Source: Favolaschia claudopus (taxonomy: Eukaryota; Basidiomycota; Agaricomycetes; Agaricales; Mycenaceae). From it: a DNA stretch of 64,000 nucleotides. Shown here piece by piece: positions 32,981-43,897 of this stretch. The notes below the pieces were generated by a model that saw nothing but the letters and a program-made list of their open reading frames with translations, was not told the DNA's origin and did not search any database. A program made the position numbers and the translations under genes. The stretch lies in contig JAWWNJ010000069.1 of NCBI GenBank assembly GCA_037176885.1, positions 248,001 to 312,000 of the forward strand, written 5' to 3'. Each line of letters starts with the position of its first letter. The first letter of the stretch is position 1.

Positions 32981-35095
32981 CTACCTCTCCCTTCTCATCT
33001 CCCTCTTCGCCTCTCTCAACGCCCCCTTCATCGTCCTCCATTCTCGATCATGTTTAAACGCCTCCGCAATAAAGCCGTCCTTGTCCTCCTCGTCGTATCC
33101 GAGATTTATCTCATACGCGAGAATGTCAGCGTGAAGTGGAAAGGGATATTCCCCTTCAAGTTCTCTATCGTCGTCGACAGGGGCTCTGCGATGGGATTCC
33201 GTCCATTCGAAGTCGAGGTTCAGTAAATCGTCTTCGTCATAGAAGAAGCAGTTTCTTTGGGAATTGTGGTACAAACTTGGAGACGATCCGTGAAGGAGAG
33301 GTCTGAGTTCGATGTTACAGTCACTGCATGCGCTTGTGAGGGTGTCGGATTGAAGGTGCGGAGAGACGGTGAGTTTGAGTATCTTCCTGTCGGGTGTGGA
33401 AGCGCGGACGGAGAGAAATGGGATCAGCCACTCGGCGTACGGGTCCCGATAGTGCGTCTCAATCGCCAATGACAATAGTGCGGGCCATCCACAGTCTCTG
33501 CGCAATGGATGGAGTATATGATGGGCGGCGGAGACGCGAATGAGCTGCAGCTCGGTCACTGTTCGGCTGAAGGACTGGATGATGGCTAGATTCGTTGAGC
33601 TGAGCTCTAGCTCCACCAGTCGAAGCGTGCGTAAGCGGGGGAAGACTGGAGCCTCCCACTCCTCCGGTAAGGTGAGACTCTCGGATTCCAGATCTGCCCC
33701 ACCGAACGCGTGGATGAGCTCGAGGTGCTCGAGATTGGGTAGGTTGAACGTTTGGGTGAGAATTCCAAAGTCATAGTCGCGAAAGCTGACAGCGAGAGTT
33801 GTTAGATTGCAAGCGTTGAATGGCGCTCCGAAATATGCGCCTTGTTGGGAGGAGAGACCGCGAATGACGAGACTTCGAAGAGGCGAAGCAGGGCCTAGGA
33901 TTGAGCGCAAAGCAATTGAATGTTGGGGCGAATAAACAAGATCTAGATGGCTGAGCGCACGAAAGCCACTCAACCTCTGGAGCTCCAGGTCGGAGTCGAT
34001 TCTTAGCGAGCGAACGACGCTGCCTGCTAGGAGTTCCGCGAGGGAGGGAATAGGGTTGTTCACACCTCCCCTTTTCGGCTCCTTTTTGCTTCCTTTTTGC
34101 GGCCTTTTTGCTTCCCTTTTTCTTTCCTTTTTGTGTCACGCCCGGAAGGTCCCATGTTCCAAGTCAACGAGCAGGGGTGAACAACTTAGATGTATAAGTA
34201 CTCTCTTGCCTAACATCCAAGAAAAAGGAAGAGTAAAATGAGATCAAAAGGGCTTAAAAAGGACGCTCTGAGCGGAGCGTTCACACCTCCCTTTTTGCAG
34301 CCCATTTTTCGCTCCCTTTTTTCTACTGTTTCGGCCAAAACTGCACATTTGACCCCCAATTTTTTCATAGGTCTTCCCTTTTTAACAATCTGATTGGAAA
34401 AGGCCAAAAAAACCGGAAGAAAAACGAAGAGAATACAAAAAACGGCAAAAAAGGGAGTGAAAAAGGAAGTGAAAAAGGAGCGGAAAAAGGGAGGTGTGAA
34501 CGACCCTAATTTTTGGGAATTGCATATTGTGACAATATTCCTCTTCTATCACCGATATATGCAGTACTTCCAGGTTGACTGCAGAGAGAGCCGAGTCTTT
34601 GATATACGAACACAGCTCCTCCAACTGTCTCAAGGTACACCGCAAGGCGAGCGATCGCCAGCGCTCGATATGCGGTCCGATAAGCTCGACAGCTTTTGCG
34701 AATGGCAAGGGTCGTAGAGCACTGTACGACGTAATTCCATAGTACCCGCTAAATGAGCAATGACTCCAGGGCGGACCTTCTGCCGGCCGCCTCACCGACA
34801 TGTACGCCTCCAGATTGACGCTGATATCAAGCAACTCTGTCTGCGAACGCTCCAGAAATAACGGCGCCCACTTCCAGAAGTGTGTGCGATGGGAGAGTCG
34901 AATGGTGGTCCAAAGCTCTGGGGAGGCAAGCGCTAGGTCGCGAATTCGACCGTTAATGCGGCTTAATTGGATGGGAAAGGGCGGAACGCGATGCCAGACG
35001 GGAATTGGTGAATCGGCAACGAGATTCAAGATTTTGAGGAGGATGTTGGAGGGGAGAGTTGATAGATTGAGAGCGGGAGATGTGAGGGGATCCAT
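32981..35095 (-). pseudogene. F-box/LRR gene split by a MITE
   Basis: The 5' part (35095-34509) carries an F-box: LSTLPSNILLKILNLVAD, then RINGRIRDLALASPELWTTI. The 3' part (34050-32981) carries LRR-like repeats (LSHLDLVYS, LEHLELIHAF, LRTLRLVEL). Between them sits a 454 bp TIR element. With the element and one TA copy removed, the two parts are in the same frame (1,659 nt in total), consistent with one former gene. The junction then matches the relic at 12.8-14.0 kb. As it stands, translation runs from the F-box part into the element and stops near 34382, leaving the LRR domain untranslated. An in-frame ATG at 35143 is also possible. Confidence 0.8.
34051..34508. mobile_element. MITE inserted in the F-box/LRR gene
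   Basis: The ends read TA-GGGTTGTTCACACCTCCC and, reverse complemented on the right, TA-GGGTCGTTCACACCTCCC. The TIR similarity extends through a T-rich stretch (GGCTCCTTTTTGCTTCC versus CGCTCCTTTTTCACTTCC). TA at 34051-34052 and 34507-34508 is the target duplication. A third copy of GTTCACACCTCCCTTTTT lies inside at 34279, suggesting a nested or internally duplicated element. It has no coding capacity. Confidence 0.85.
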
Positions 35096-35875
35096 GGGCA
35101 CAAAAAAGCTAGGCAATGCTCTGTTCTTTAAGAATGGACGCATAATATACCATCAGACAGAGTCATTTCCGAGTCGAATCAATGCAGGCGGTCCCGACTC
35201 CCGACGCCCTTGCGACTCCCGCGTTCAATTGCTGGAAAATCCGCAGCTGAAAATTCATGGGCTAGGTGAGATACTCCAGTGGTTCTTTCTTTCCTCTCAA
35301 CATACTGACTATATGTTGTGGGTTCAACGCCCCAAAGAACATCAGGAAAATCCAGTTTTGAGCCATAGACCGCCATAGAAAACGGCCTACTATGGGGTGC
35401 TATGAGTCGCTCTGACGCACTATGGTGCACTTTGAACTAGGCCCCTCCACTATGAGTGTCTATGAAGTGCTATGATGCTCTATGGGGTTCAGCGCGGTCA
35501 CTTTAGCAATTTGTCACTGAGGAGGACGCAGAACGAGCACTCGAGCACATACAGTATTTCAAAGATAACATAGCGGAGAACAGTGGAAGCCCGGCCCAGT
35601 GACTCTGAGGGTGGAAACTCGCAAGTCCGAGGTCGAGAAATCTGAAAAAGACGAAGTCCGAATGGTCACGTGTGCGTGTGCGTGAGATCTTGTTCGTTTT
35701 GATCAAACCAAATATCGTACGACTTTTCTTCGCCCTTTCCTTCCATCCCCTCCAGTCTCCCCTCGAACCCCCGCCACCATCGCATTCAGCTTGCATGCTA
35801 TTCAAACACTTCAAAGCTCCTTAAGTCGTGCTTCTTCTTCATCTTGCTGTCCTCGCAGTGTCCTCGAGCAGTTAA
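35096..35875. repeat. Non-coding, with CTATG-rich repeat at 35360-35490
   Basis: Between 35360 and 35490 the sequence repeats CTATGG/CTATGA at irregular 8-15 bp spacing (CTATGGGGTGCTATGAG, TCTATGAAGTGCTATGATG). The same kind of tract recurs at 37030-37200. No gene is supported in the rest. Confidence 0.5.
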
Positions 35876-36268
35876 TGGCGTCTACACCCGGTGTGTATTT
35901 CCTCTCTAGTTAGGCTATACTGGCTAATTCGATGAGCATTGAGCGGTCAAGGTCCCGGGAAAGGGCCCTTTACGCCCTTATCTCCTCTGCTATTATCCGC
36001 ACTTGGCATCGGGCTTTCTAGTGGGCCCCCGTACTTGGCGTCCACTCGATCTCATCTCCCGCTCGTCAATCAAGTGTCGAGGCACTTCCTGCCTTCAACA
36101 TCCCTGCTCCTGTACCGCTCTCCCCGCCCTTCCAGCCCATGGTATAGCTACTCTTCCATCGTCCGCGGCAACACCACGCATCTCCGGCGCTCTGGGATTG
36201 AATTCCGCCAGCGGCCCGCACTCCACCGCGCAGTACCGTTCGCGCATTCGTATAACGATATCACTTGA
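35876..36268 (+). CDS. Hypothetical short protein, weak model
   Basis: ATGGCGTCTACACCCG followed by GTGTGT could be exon 1 (35876-35891) of a gene with a 56 bp intron ending at CAAG (35947). The continuing frame gives about 110 residues rich in Ser, Pro and Leu, ending NDIT. Other frames downstream also contain protein-like pieces (DTQLFLNDCKNCGLVPQECY at about 36410-36470), so either more introns exist or the locus is decayed. No function assigned. Confidence 0.25.
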
Positions 36269-37707
36269 TCGCACCGCCGCCACCTGCTCATCGCTCCGAC
36301 GGCAGGCGTGGTGCAGCGCAAAACTTCGCGGGCTGCTGTATGCTCGTCCTCCCTATTCACTTCCCAATGCTACCTCAACTGAAACCGCCTCGACATTGTC
36401 GACGTCGTCGACGTGGACACTCAACTCTTCCTCAACGACTGCAAGAACTGCGGGCTGGTCCCTCAAGAATGCTATGATGTTACCACTAGTCCTTTTCAAG
36501 AAACGGCAAGTACTTCTGCAATCTCAGTGTTCATCACACATTGGCGCACCACACACGGGGTACTAGCCGGCCTGTCTCGCTGTCTCGCTTATCAACGCTC
36601 AATTGACCCTAGCACCTGATGCCGCCTGACTCCATCTCCCGTTTTCTCCTCGCAATTCATAATCCGGGCGTACCCAATTCCTCGCCTCGTCGACCCTTTG
36701 TTTTCGCTCGACCACTCAAGTTTTCCGTTGGTTCTTCTAAGTTCTATCCTTCCAGCAAGAGGCACCACGACGCTCAGTACACTCCCCTCAAAACTTCCTT
36801 CAACCTCTGTGATGTCAATCTTTGAAGCACCGTGGACACCTCGCCTCTATCCCCAATCCGTTTCCGGGCTCCTTGTCTGCTTCTCCTGCTCTTCCTATCT
36901 ATCACAACATCCACTCTCCCTTGGTTTGCTCTGGTGTCAGCCGGCCAGTTATATACTGTACATGTCATGCTTATTCTCGTTACAATATATGATTCGTTTC
37001 GCATTTTTATTGTGTGTGCTTCGACCTACTTTAACGACTTTGAGCACTATGAGCGCTATGACTTTGGCTACTTTGACCAACTCTGGGTGTCTATGAATCT
37101 GATCACGGTGCACCCAGGTTTCTATGTGGCTCAGTCCTCTGCTATGACGACTTTGACGTCTATGGGGTGCTCTGGCGGTCTATGGAGGTCTTTGGCGCAA
37201 TTTCATTTTTTCCTGATGAACATGGTGGTCGGTTGCCAAGGAGTGATCGGTTACTTCGGAGATTTGATTCGATCTATCTCGGGATCCGTGAGCGGTCGGC
37301 CGAATGCTCCTTGCCTCTTCCTCTCATCTTCTACGAGCAGCGACGGATGGAGCGGGCGACGGACGAGGACATAGTACTAGTATTATATGTAAGTCGGAAC
37401 ATTCCACTCATCGGCTGGCTTTGTGACCTGCTGCGAATGTGGAAGCGCAATGGAAGCGGTCAAGAAGAATACCAAAAACACAGGAAAATCCTACGTAGTT
37501 TATTCAAAAATTTGAGAGAGATTCCACATTGATAACGAGCTACAGATTCATGTTGGAAACCACTTACAAGTGCCAACAATATTCGTTCGCCATTTTACTT
37601 TGTACACCTTCTACAAGCGTTCAAATCATAAACCTCCACTCTCATTTCAAGTTGTCATAAACCGGTGCTCTTGTCTTCTATGTCTTTCTGTGGTACTCCG
37701 TCACCCG
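36269..37707. repeat. Non-coding or decayed sequence with second CTATG-rich tract
   Basis: A Ser/Thr-rich open frame near 36300-36566 and the Cys-containing piece near 36440 may be remnants of the gene starting at 35876. The 37030-37200 tract (CACTATGAGCGCTATGAC, GTCTATGGGGTGCTCTGG) matches the repeat style at 35360-35490. Confidence 0.35.
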
Positions 37708-38965
37708 CTAAACCTTCCAAGCCGCAAACATCTCATCAATCTGCTCATGCCTCTTTAGCGCATCTTCAAACGTCGGATACCCCTTCCCATCCGCAAACGC
37801 CTCGTACAGCGCCCCGACAGAGCGCGACAACAAAGGCAGCTCCTCCTGCCAGGGCTTAGCCCAAAGCGAGTCCGGATCAATACGCTCGACTTCGCCGTGC
37901 TCAGAATTGATACGGTCGACCTCCCCGTTCTCGAAATCAAGCACCTCAAGACTCACGCCACCGGGAGCATACCCCGAAGCATGCAAACCCGTGCCGGCAG
38001 TGCTCGTCAGGCGAACCTCGCCTTTCGAGCCAACGATGCTCCAGACGAGGGACGGTTCCGAGCCGGCGAATGAGAATGAGGGCTGTCCGCGGTTGAAGCG
38101 CACGAGGAGGGTCGCAGAGTCTTTCTGGGTGGAGGATGCATATGAGGCGGGGAGGGATGCGGTGACGATGGCGAGGTCGGGGACGGTGGAGGTGACGGTT
38201 TTGATGATGGTGTTGGTGCCAGATGAATCGCGGATTTTGTTGGTGGGGAATTGGAGCTGGAAACGAGAGTGCAGGATGGTTGCGTCGCCGTGGACGAATT
38301 GGATCTGGTCCCATACTGGGTGAAAGAGGTAAGTAAACGGCTCGAATGCTGAAAAGTCGTCGTCACTAACGATGTCCAAGTCCAATGGTGATGATATTCC
38401 CGCCCACTTCTTTCCTGGTGAAATATTCCAGCGTCGCCGGAATAATTTGCCTGTCGTTCAGACCACCCGCAGCTCTCACCTCTACGCTGACGACATCTCC
38501 AATGCGCCCACTTTCTATCAACTCTTTCACTTTCAGCACCGCTGGCGCCACTCGTCCCTGTACGCCAATCATCGTCCGCAATTGTTTCGACCTCGATATC
38601 TCCACCAAATCACGGACATGCTGAAGATCCTGAGCAAGTGGCCATTCACAGTAAACCATCTTCCCTGCTTCGAGCGCAGGACGAATCGTTTCGTAGTGGA
38701 CGTCCACACGAGTAGAGCAGACGACAAGATCGACATTTGGATCGGCTGCAAGCTCGGCGGGCGAACCGTAAGCGCGTGTCTCAGGTGAGAGCTTGAAGTT
38801 TGCAATGGCGGCTTCCGCTGATTCTTTCGATGAATTACAAAGTGCGACGATGCGGAAACGTTCCAGCCCGCGAGGAGATAGGAGGTAAGGGAGATGAGCT
38901 GCTGATGCCCAAGCAGTTTTGGCGGAGGCGGAGAGCCCTATGAGGCCGATGCGAATGGGTGACAT
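37708..38965 (-). CDS. Gfo/Idh/MocA-type oxidoreductase (Gal80-like)
   Basis: Coding order 38965-38371 and 38315-37708, with a 55 bp intron in phase 1; 400 residues. The N-terminal Rossmann motif IRIGLIGLSASA is followed by helix AWASAAHLPYL. VCSTRVDVHYETIRPALEAGK and CEWPLAQ are the conserved NAD(P)-binding fold segments of this family. The second half is the alpha/beta substrate or dimer domain. GGNIITIGLGH at the junction and WDQIQFVHGD after it match Gal80-like members. Fungal relatives include the galactose regulator Gal80 and sugar dehydrogenases. The Lys-Pro usually present in catalytic members reads EWP here, as in Gal80-like proteins, so a regulatory or divergent enzymatic role is possible. 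Confidence 0.82.
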
Positions 38966-39357
38966 GGAGGTAGGTGGGCGAGCATTAACGACTTCGTGAG
39001 TACGAGCTTATATGGGAGGTGAGAGCATTAGTAAAGGAAGAAACGGCGAATTCATAAGCGGATTCGCAATCGCAAGCAGATTCGGCAATTTCCGGTTCCG
39101 GGTCGAGAATCGGACATCAGGTGTGACTGATTTTGTGACCCACCTTTTTGCTTTCCCCCTCATCAGCGCACTGTTGCAGGGATCCATGGCCGACGCTCTG
39201 ATTTTGAATAATCTCTATACAGCCTATCATATTCTGGAGCGAAATGTAACCCGTATTCAACAGCGGCATGAGATTTCAAATATTTTTCTGGGGCGGCTGA
39301 CAGCAAAGCGTTCTAAGACTCTAAGTATTGACCAGTGAGTAATATTCAACATTCACA
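38966..39357. other. Spacer upstream of the + strand tRNA-like array
   Basis: No gene supported; a 108-residue open frame lacks recognisable features. Confidence 0.4.
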
Positions 39358-39474
39358 GCCATCGAAGACAACGGTGTTCACTTCCTCTCTTTTGGGGTTT
39401 CTTACTCTTGGTTCGGAAGTTATCATCGGGTTCGACTCCCGACGACGGCTTGGAATAGCTCGATGCTTCTTTTT
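39358..39474 (+). ncRNA. tRNA-like element, + array copy 1
   Basis: The element spans 39358-39449. Acceptor GCCATCG/CGACGGC (one mismatch), a weak D-like hairpin around ACGGT, anticodon-like stem ACTTCC/GGAAGT, and T-arm TCGGG-TTCGACT-CCCGA. A T5 run at 39470-39474 would terminate Pol III. Confidence 0.6.
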
Positions 39475-39672
39475 AATCAATTCAGCCCCGCGCACTCGAG
39501 GCCTTTTTATCTTGCCGTAATTCAGACTCGACGATTGACTTCACTGTATAGCGGCGCGGCGCCGCTTCAAATGAAATTTAAAACTTAAGTAGACGTCATG
39601 GGTTTATTTATCCCACCTGGACCTCTGCAGTTGGGTAGTCGCTTGGCTAATCTCATTACTCAGAACAAAGCA

Positions 39673-39792
39673 GCCGTCGATGACCACGGTGGTCCTTTCC
39701 TTCCATGTGGCGGACTACAAGGGTTCGGAAGACCAGAATTGGGTTCGACTCCCAACGATGGCTATCGCATGTTCAGTGAACCATTTCTTTTT
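39673..39792 (+). ncRNA. tRNA-like element, + array copy 2
   Basis: The element spans 39673-39762. Acceptor GCCGTCG/CGATGGC pairs over 7 bp (one G-T). D-like hairpin GACC-ACGGT-GGTC, anticodon-like stem TTTCC/GGAAG with a loop of about 26 nt, T-arm TTGGG-TTCGACT-CCCAA. T5 at 39788-39792. Confidence 0.7.
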
Positions 39793-40004
39793 GTTCTGGT
39801 CTGCTTCTCGTGGCGAATATAATTATCAAGTTCATCCCCTACCCAACGGCCTGCGACCTGTTGGTCGCGACTTATTTCAACAATGAAGTTAGTAATTGAT
39901 TTTTCAACATGCCTTGAAGTACTGGTGGTTTGGATTCGCGTCGGTGTGTCTTCCACTCTTGAAAATTCTCTACGTATATGACACCGACGACGACAAGTAC
40001 GCCA

Positions 40005-40129
40005 GCTGTCGACGACCGCGGCGGTCCCTTCATATTCATTTCTTTTGTTCTTCAAATTCTGATTGATTGAAAAGTCTTCTGGGTTCGACTCTCAGCGACA
40101 GCATGATCATCCAACCCCAGATCCTTTTT
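40005..40129 (+). ncRNA. tRNA-like element, + array copy 3
   Basis: The element spans 40005-40102. Acceptor GCTGTCG/CGACAGC is perfect. D-like hairpin GACC-GCGGC-GGTC, anticodon-like stem TTCA/TGAA, T-arm CTGGG-TTCGACT-CTCAG. T5 at 40125-40129. Confidence 0.7.
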
Positions 40130-40329
40130 CTTTTTCACTCGGCCTCGTTCAAATCGTCGGGTAAGTAATGTGATACTGACTTCCCAAACTCACTCACCCT
40201 CCACAAGTTCTACATTGATACTTGATTTTAATCCGTCTGATCCTTCTTTCTTTCTACTACTGATACCCCTTCCCCCACCCGCTCACTCTGAGTCCTTTAC
40301 TAATATCAAGAACAGCAAGCAATAAATCA

Positions 40330-40442
40330 GCTGTTGAGGACCACGGTGGTCCCTTCCTCTGAGTAAATTTTTTCAAATGGACGTTCGGAACATGTACTGG
40401 GTTCGACTCCCAGCGACAGCATTCACAAACCAACTCTTTTTT
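40330..40442 (+). ncRNA. tRNA-like element, + array copy 4
   Basis: The element spans 40330-40420. Acceptor GCTGTTG/CGACAGC (one G-T). D-like hairpin GACC-ACGGT-GGTC, anticodon-like stem TTCC/GGAA, T-arm CTGGG-TTCGACT-CCCAG. T6 at 40437-40442. Confidence 0.7.
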
Positions 40443-40649
40443 CTTTTCTATTGTGGTTCTTCCCCGCACGCCAGCTACCACGCCACTCGATCTCGTCGCT
40501 GTCTGTTGAATCGTCGGATCCGAATGAGTCTTTAGTTTATTCCATCCATCCATCCTTCCATCCTTTCGTTCCTCCTTCTAGATTGCAATCATCATAATAC
40601 GAATACCTACCTACGAATCTACCTGACGAAGCACTGTGCTCCTCTCCCT

Positions 40650-40690
40650 ACCCCACCCCACCCCACCCCACCCCACCCCTCCCCACCTCC
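40650..40690. repeat. CCCCA pentanucleotide microsatellite
   Basis: Six near-perfect CCCCA units just downstream of the Ser/Pro-rich gene stop. Confidence 0.85.
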
Positions 40691-40714
40691 CCTCCATCCA
40701 TCCCCTCCTTCACG

Positions 40715-42396
40715 CTACATCGCCCCCCACGCCTCCCCCGTCCGACTCTCCCATCCCTCCCGCCACTCTCCTCCCCCCTTCAAATTATCTCTTTCTTTTT
40801 CCCTCTCCCTCGCCTCACTATCTCTGTCTAACTCGCGCTCCCGCTCCCTCTCCCTTTCCCTAACCCCCCTTGCACTATACACCGTCCCATTCCGCGTACT
40901 CGTCCCCGCGAGCGTGCGTCGTAGGAGCAGGGGCGGGGAGGTGAGGCTGAATTTCGATGTGGGGGCGGGGTGGCTTTCGTGCTGGTGAGTAGCCGGCGAA
41001 TGTGAATGCGGGAACGAAGGAGGGGGACGCGCGGAGTCGCTCGACACGCGTCTCCCAATCCCACTCCCATTCCCGCTCCCAATTGAGATATGCGAGTGCG
41101 AGTGTGAGGAAGAGTGGGAGGAAGAAGGAGGCACCTCGACCGACGCCCTCCGCTGCGGATGTACGGGGGGCGGGCCTTTCCTGCTCATGATCGCCGGTGC
41201 GCCATCGAACGGCGACGCCGAGGATGGGGTGGGCGGCATCACCTGCACCCGCGCGTGTGCGTGTGCGTCGAACGGCGACGTTGCTGCAAATGGCGATGCT
41301 GCAAACGGCGATACCGGCATCGGAGGCGGAGGGACGATAGGCGAGAACGTCGACCTTGTCGGCGGCGCCGTCCTCGGCGGCGTTGTGTGATTAGCGGCGG
41401 CGTCAGGGAGCGGGAGAGATGTGGAAGAGAGCGAGGCGCGGCGCGGCGGCAGCGGGGGTTTGCCAAGGGGCGGGTGGTGCGTGCGGAAGGGGTTGTTTTT
41501 CGTGTGCGAATGCGGCTGTGTTTGCGGGTGTGTATTTTGAGAGGGAGATAAAGAGGGATTGGGGATGGCATGCGAGGGCGAGTACGGCGGGGACCGATTG
41601 GAAGTCGAGGAGGAGGATACGGACGTCGAGCGAGAAGTCTGCGTCGACGCGCGGCGCAGAGGATGGCTCGGCGGGGGCGGTGTCGGTGCAGCGGCGGCGG
41701 AGGTGGACGCCGAGTACGCGTGGTGGTGGCGATGGTGATTTTGGGGCAAGCTGTGATGCGAGGAGGAAGCCGACGTGGAGCTCGACGCCGACGACCGCGA
41801 GGAGAGGGAGAGTTGTCTTAGATGGTGGCGCGTGTGGGCTTCGGGGGATGGAGCGGGAGTGGGGAGGAATGGGTTGAATGTCGTCGTCGTCGTCGATGTT
41901 GACGTCGGTGGCGGGGAACTTGGGAGCGGGGCTGTGTTTCGATCGGATACGATCGAAAATTCTTCAGCTTTTCTTTTTTTTGCACAAAAAACAGACAAAA
42001 GACGCACCTTGAGCGAACGCCAAACTCCGATCCACAGCTCTCCCCGCCTGTACATGCAGCACAAGTCTCAGCAGGGCGAAAAACGCGCCCCCAGTAAGCG
42101 TCGCAGGAAACAGTCGGAGAATCTACACCGTCACAAATCTCAGCAAACTCCCCAAAAACAAAAGAAACCGCAAAAAGGAACACAAAACGCACCTCATCCA
42201 ACACCGCACCCCCCAACCCCTGATACCTCCCCCTCACCCACGCACGCGCCTCCCGCGCCGTCACATCCACCTTTTCCCAGTCCCCGATGTTCGTGTGGAG
42301 CTCAGCGAGATCGGCGAGGCTGCCGGTGAAGAGCGTGTATTCGGCGTCGCTGAGCGCGGAGGGGTGCAGGGAGAGTCTGCGCGGGGTGGTGGACAT
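40715..42396 (-). CDS. Ser/Pro-rich low-complexity protein
   Basis: Coding order 42396-42193, 42047-42008 and 41961-40715; 496 residues. The N-terminal 90 residues are ordered and helix-like (SDAEYTLFTGSLADLAELHT, DVTAREARAWVRGR, LDEAGRAVDRSLAFAQ). The remaining 400 are disordered: Ser/Pro/Thr/His tracts, proline runs that could bind SH3 or WW domains (PPLPPRR, PIVPPPPMP), and a C-terminal Arg-Glu repeat. The middle exon is 40 nt; the second intron is 46 bp. An upstream in-frame ATG could add about 20 residues. The role is unknown; such proteins are often cytoskeletal or signalling adaptors, but nothing here proves it. Confidence 0.6.
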
Positions 42397-42932
42397 CGTG
42401 GTCGTGGTGGGAAGCAAGGCAGGTAAGCGTCTAAGCGGGAGTGGGGTGTACATGTAAGCGGGAATGAGGCAGCGGAGCGTGGCACGGCTTTCGGGCCGAC
42501 TGATCAACGTAATCACTCTCACGCGGTTTCCGGCGATTCCGACGGAGGCCAAAGCGCCCGTAGGTCAAGCAGAAATGGAGGACACGATGCTGTATGTGCG
42601 CCCTGGGTGCGCCTTGACTGATTCTATTTGACAGAAAAGTGGTTGTCGAGTCTCTCTACGATACAAGAATTTTTTCTTTGATTTTTTCTGTTACCTATTT
42701 TACAGTTGAACCTCTCAGCCAACGAAAATAGCCCTCCTTCTCCTTCTCGGCCAGGCACCGGAGCGTATCGATCATGATATCAGACGTCGCTGTTCGCGCT
42801 AAATATGCATTGTATTGAGTCAGATCTAAACCAAGCTGTAATGTAAGACATTTACTTAAGTAAACAACCCGTGTTGACTTGGAATTTGTGCTTCAGGGGA
42901 CAAGAAAGCGAAGGATTGAAAGAAAATTGAGA
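42397..42932. other. Spacer upstream of the Ser/Pro-rich gene
   Basis: Contains its promoter region presumably; no other gene seen. Confidence 0.4.
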
Positions 42933-42993
42933 AAAAAAAATACCGCCTGGTTGTTTACACACGGCTGAACCCCGGCTCGAACGGGATTCAGCC
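42933..42993 (-). ncRNA. tRNA-like element, - array, reduced copy A
   Basis: On the minus strand GGCTGAA and TTCAGCC form a 7 bp stem directly around a T-arm (CCGTTCGAGCCGG). A T9 run (A9 on the plus strand at about 42933) follows about 20 nt downstream. D- and anticodon-like arms are missing or diverged. Confidence 0.4.
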
Positions 42994-43135
42994 ACTCCAC
43001 TCAACAGCTTTGTTCTCTACGATCTCTTATGCCGCTTAGACTGTATAGGCTGATTATGTCTTAGCGGAAACTACGCTGCAGAGGAGACCTCACCTTCAAC
43101 GCACAAAACAGCGGAAAATACGCATGAACACCCTA

Positions 43136-43173
43136 CGGGTGAACCCCGGGCCGAACGGGACTCAACCACCCAA
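43136..43173 (-). ncRNA. tRNA-like element, - array, reduced copy B
   Basis: T-arm CCCG-TTCGGCC-CGGG on the minus strand, closed by GGGTG/CACCC. Partial copy of the array family; only a T4 run lies downstream. Confidence 0.35.
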
Positions 43174-43445
43174 GTTTATTTATTTCCGCAGTCTCCGATA
43201 GACGGCTGTTGCTCCGGAATGCACTTCTTGAACTCGACAAGCGATTTGCGAATAAGAACTTGTCAGGAGTGCCAGTTCGATACATTTGGTCCGTCGTTGA
43301 CACTTTGCAACAATATTTCTCAGGAGGCCAAGCGGCAAGCCAGTGAAGGGAGTAAGTAAAGAAATCCCCCCCCCCCCCAAATTTGATTCAAATCTTATAT
43401 CCAAAATATAACCAGCGGCTTGACCAAAGAATTCATATCGCAAAA

Positions 43446-43573
43446 GAAAAAGAAAAAAATTGGCTATGCATGGATATCAACACAACCCGACCCCGAATCG
43501 AACGGGGGACCTGTTGACAAGTTTGGTGAAGCGCTTATTGATTGAACTCAGGCGCAGTCCGACTGCGACGGGT
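43446..43573 (-). ncRNA. tRNA-like element, - array unit 1
   Basis: The element is 43483-43573. Minus strand: D-like GCAG-TCGGA-CTGC, anticodon-like CCTG/CAGG, T-arm CCCCG-TTCGATT-CGGGG, 3' acceptor TCGGGTT. The 5' acceptor carries a small insertion. A-rich plus strand at 43446-43459 is a T-run downstream. A C-homopolymer lies about 70 bp further (near 43370). Confidence 0.6.
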
Positions 43574-43810
43574 GATTGGTATTTCGTAGGTAGAAGATCC
43601 CCGAGAGGTTGCAACGTGGCAGAAACCTTTAGTTACAATGGAGAGGTTAGGTTTTGCCCTATCATAGTCATTCAGAGTGTGAATCAATGATTTCCAGACA
43701 GCAGAAGGCCCAAAAATAATTGGAGCCGGTCCAGGTTCAAAAATACAAGCAAAGGCGAACCACAGTCGTGGCGTCGTGTTTGAATGGAAAGAATTTTCAT
43801 AACAGCATAC

Positions 43811-43897
43811 AACCCGATCCCGAATCGAACGGGGAGCCTGTTGACCATTCGAGAAGAGAACGTATTGAAGGCAGGCGCAGTCCATCTGCGACGGGTT
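43811..43897 (-). ncRNA. tRNA-like element, - array unit 2
   Basis: Minus strand: acceptor AACCCG/CGGGTT, A-box-like TCGCAGATGG, D-like GCAG-ATGGA-CTGC, anticodon-like GCCTG/CAGGC with a loop of about 31 nt, T-arm with TTCGATT. Nearly identical to unit 5, including about 90 bp of flanking sequence. The downstream T-run is weak. Confidence 0.65.

Noticed and set aside
35283..35345. tRNA-like fold with acceptor GTTCTTT/AAAGAAC and GGGTTCAACGCCC
   Set aside because: The T-stem is only three pairs in register, there is no D-arm and no T-run downstream; probably chance or an eroded fragment.
41002..41877. Several Arg/Gly-rich plus-strand open frames opposite the Ser/Pro-rich gene
   Set aside because: They are antisense shadows of its low-complexity Ser/Pro coding sequence.
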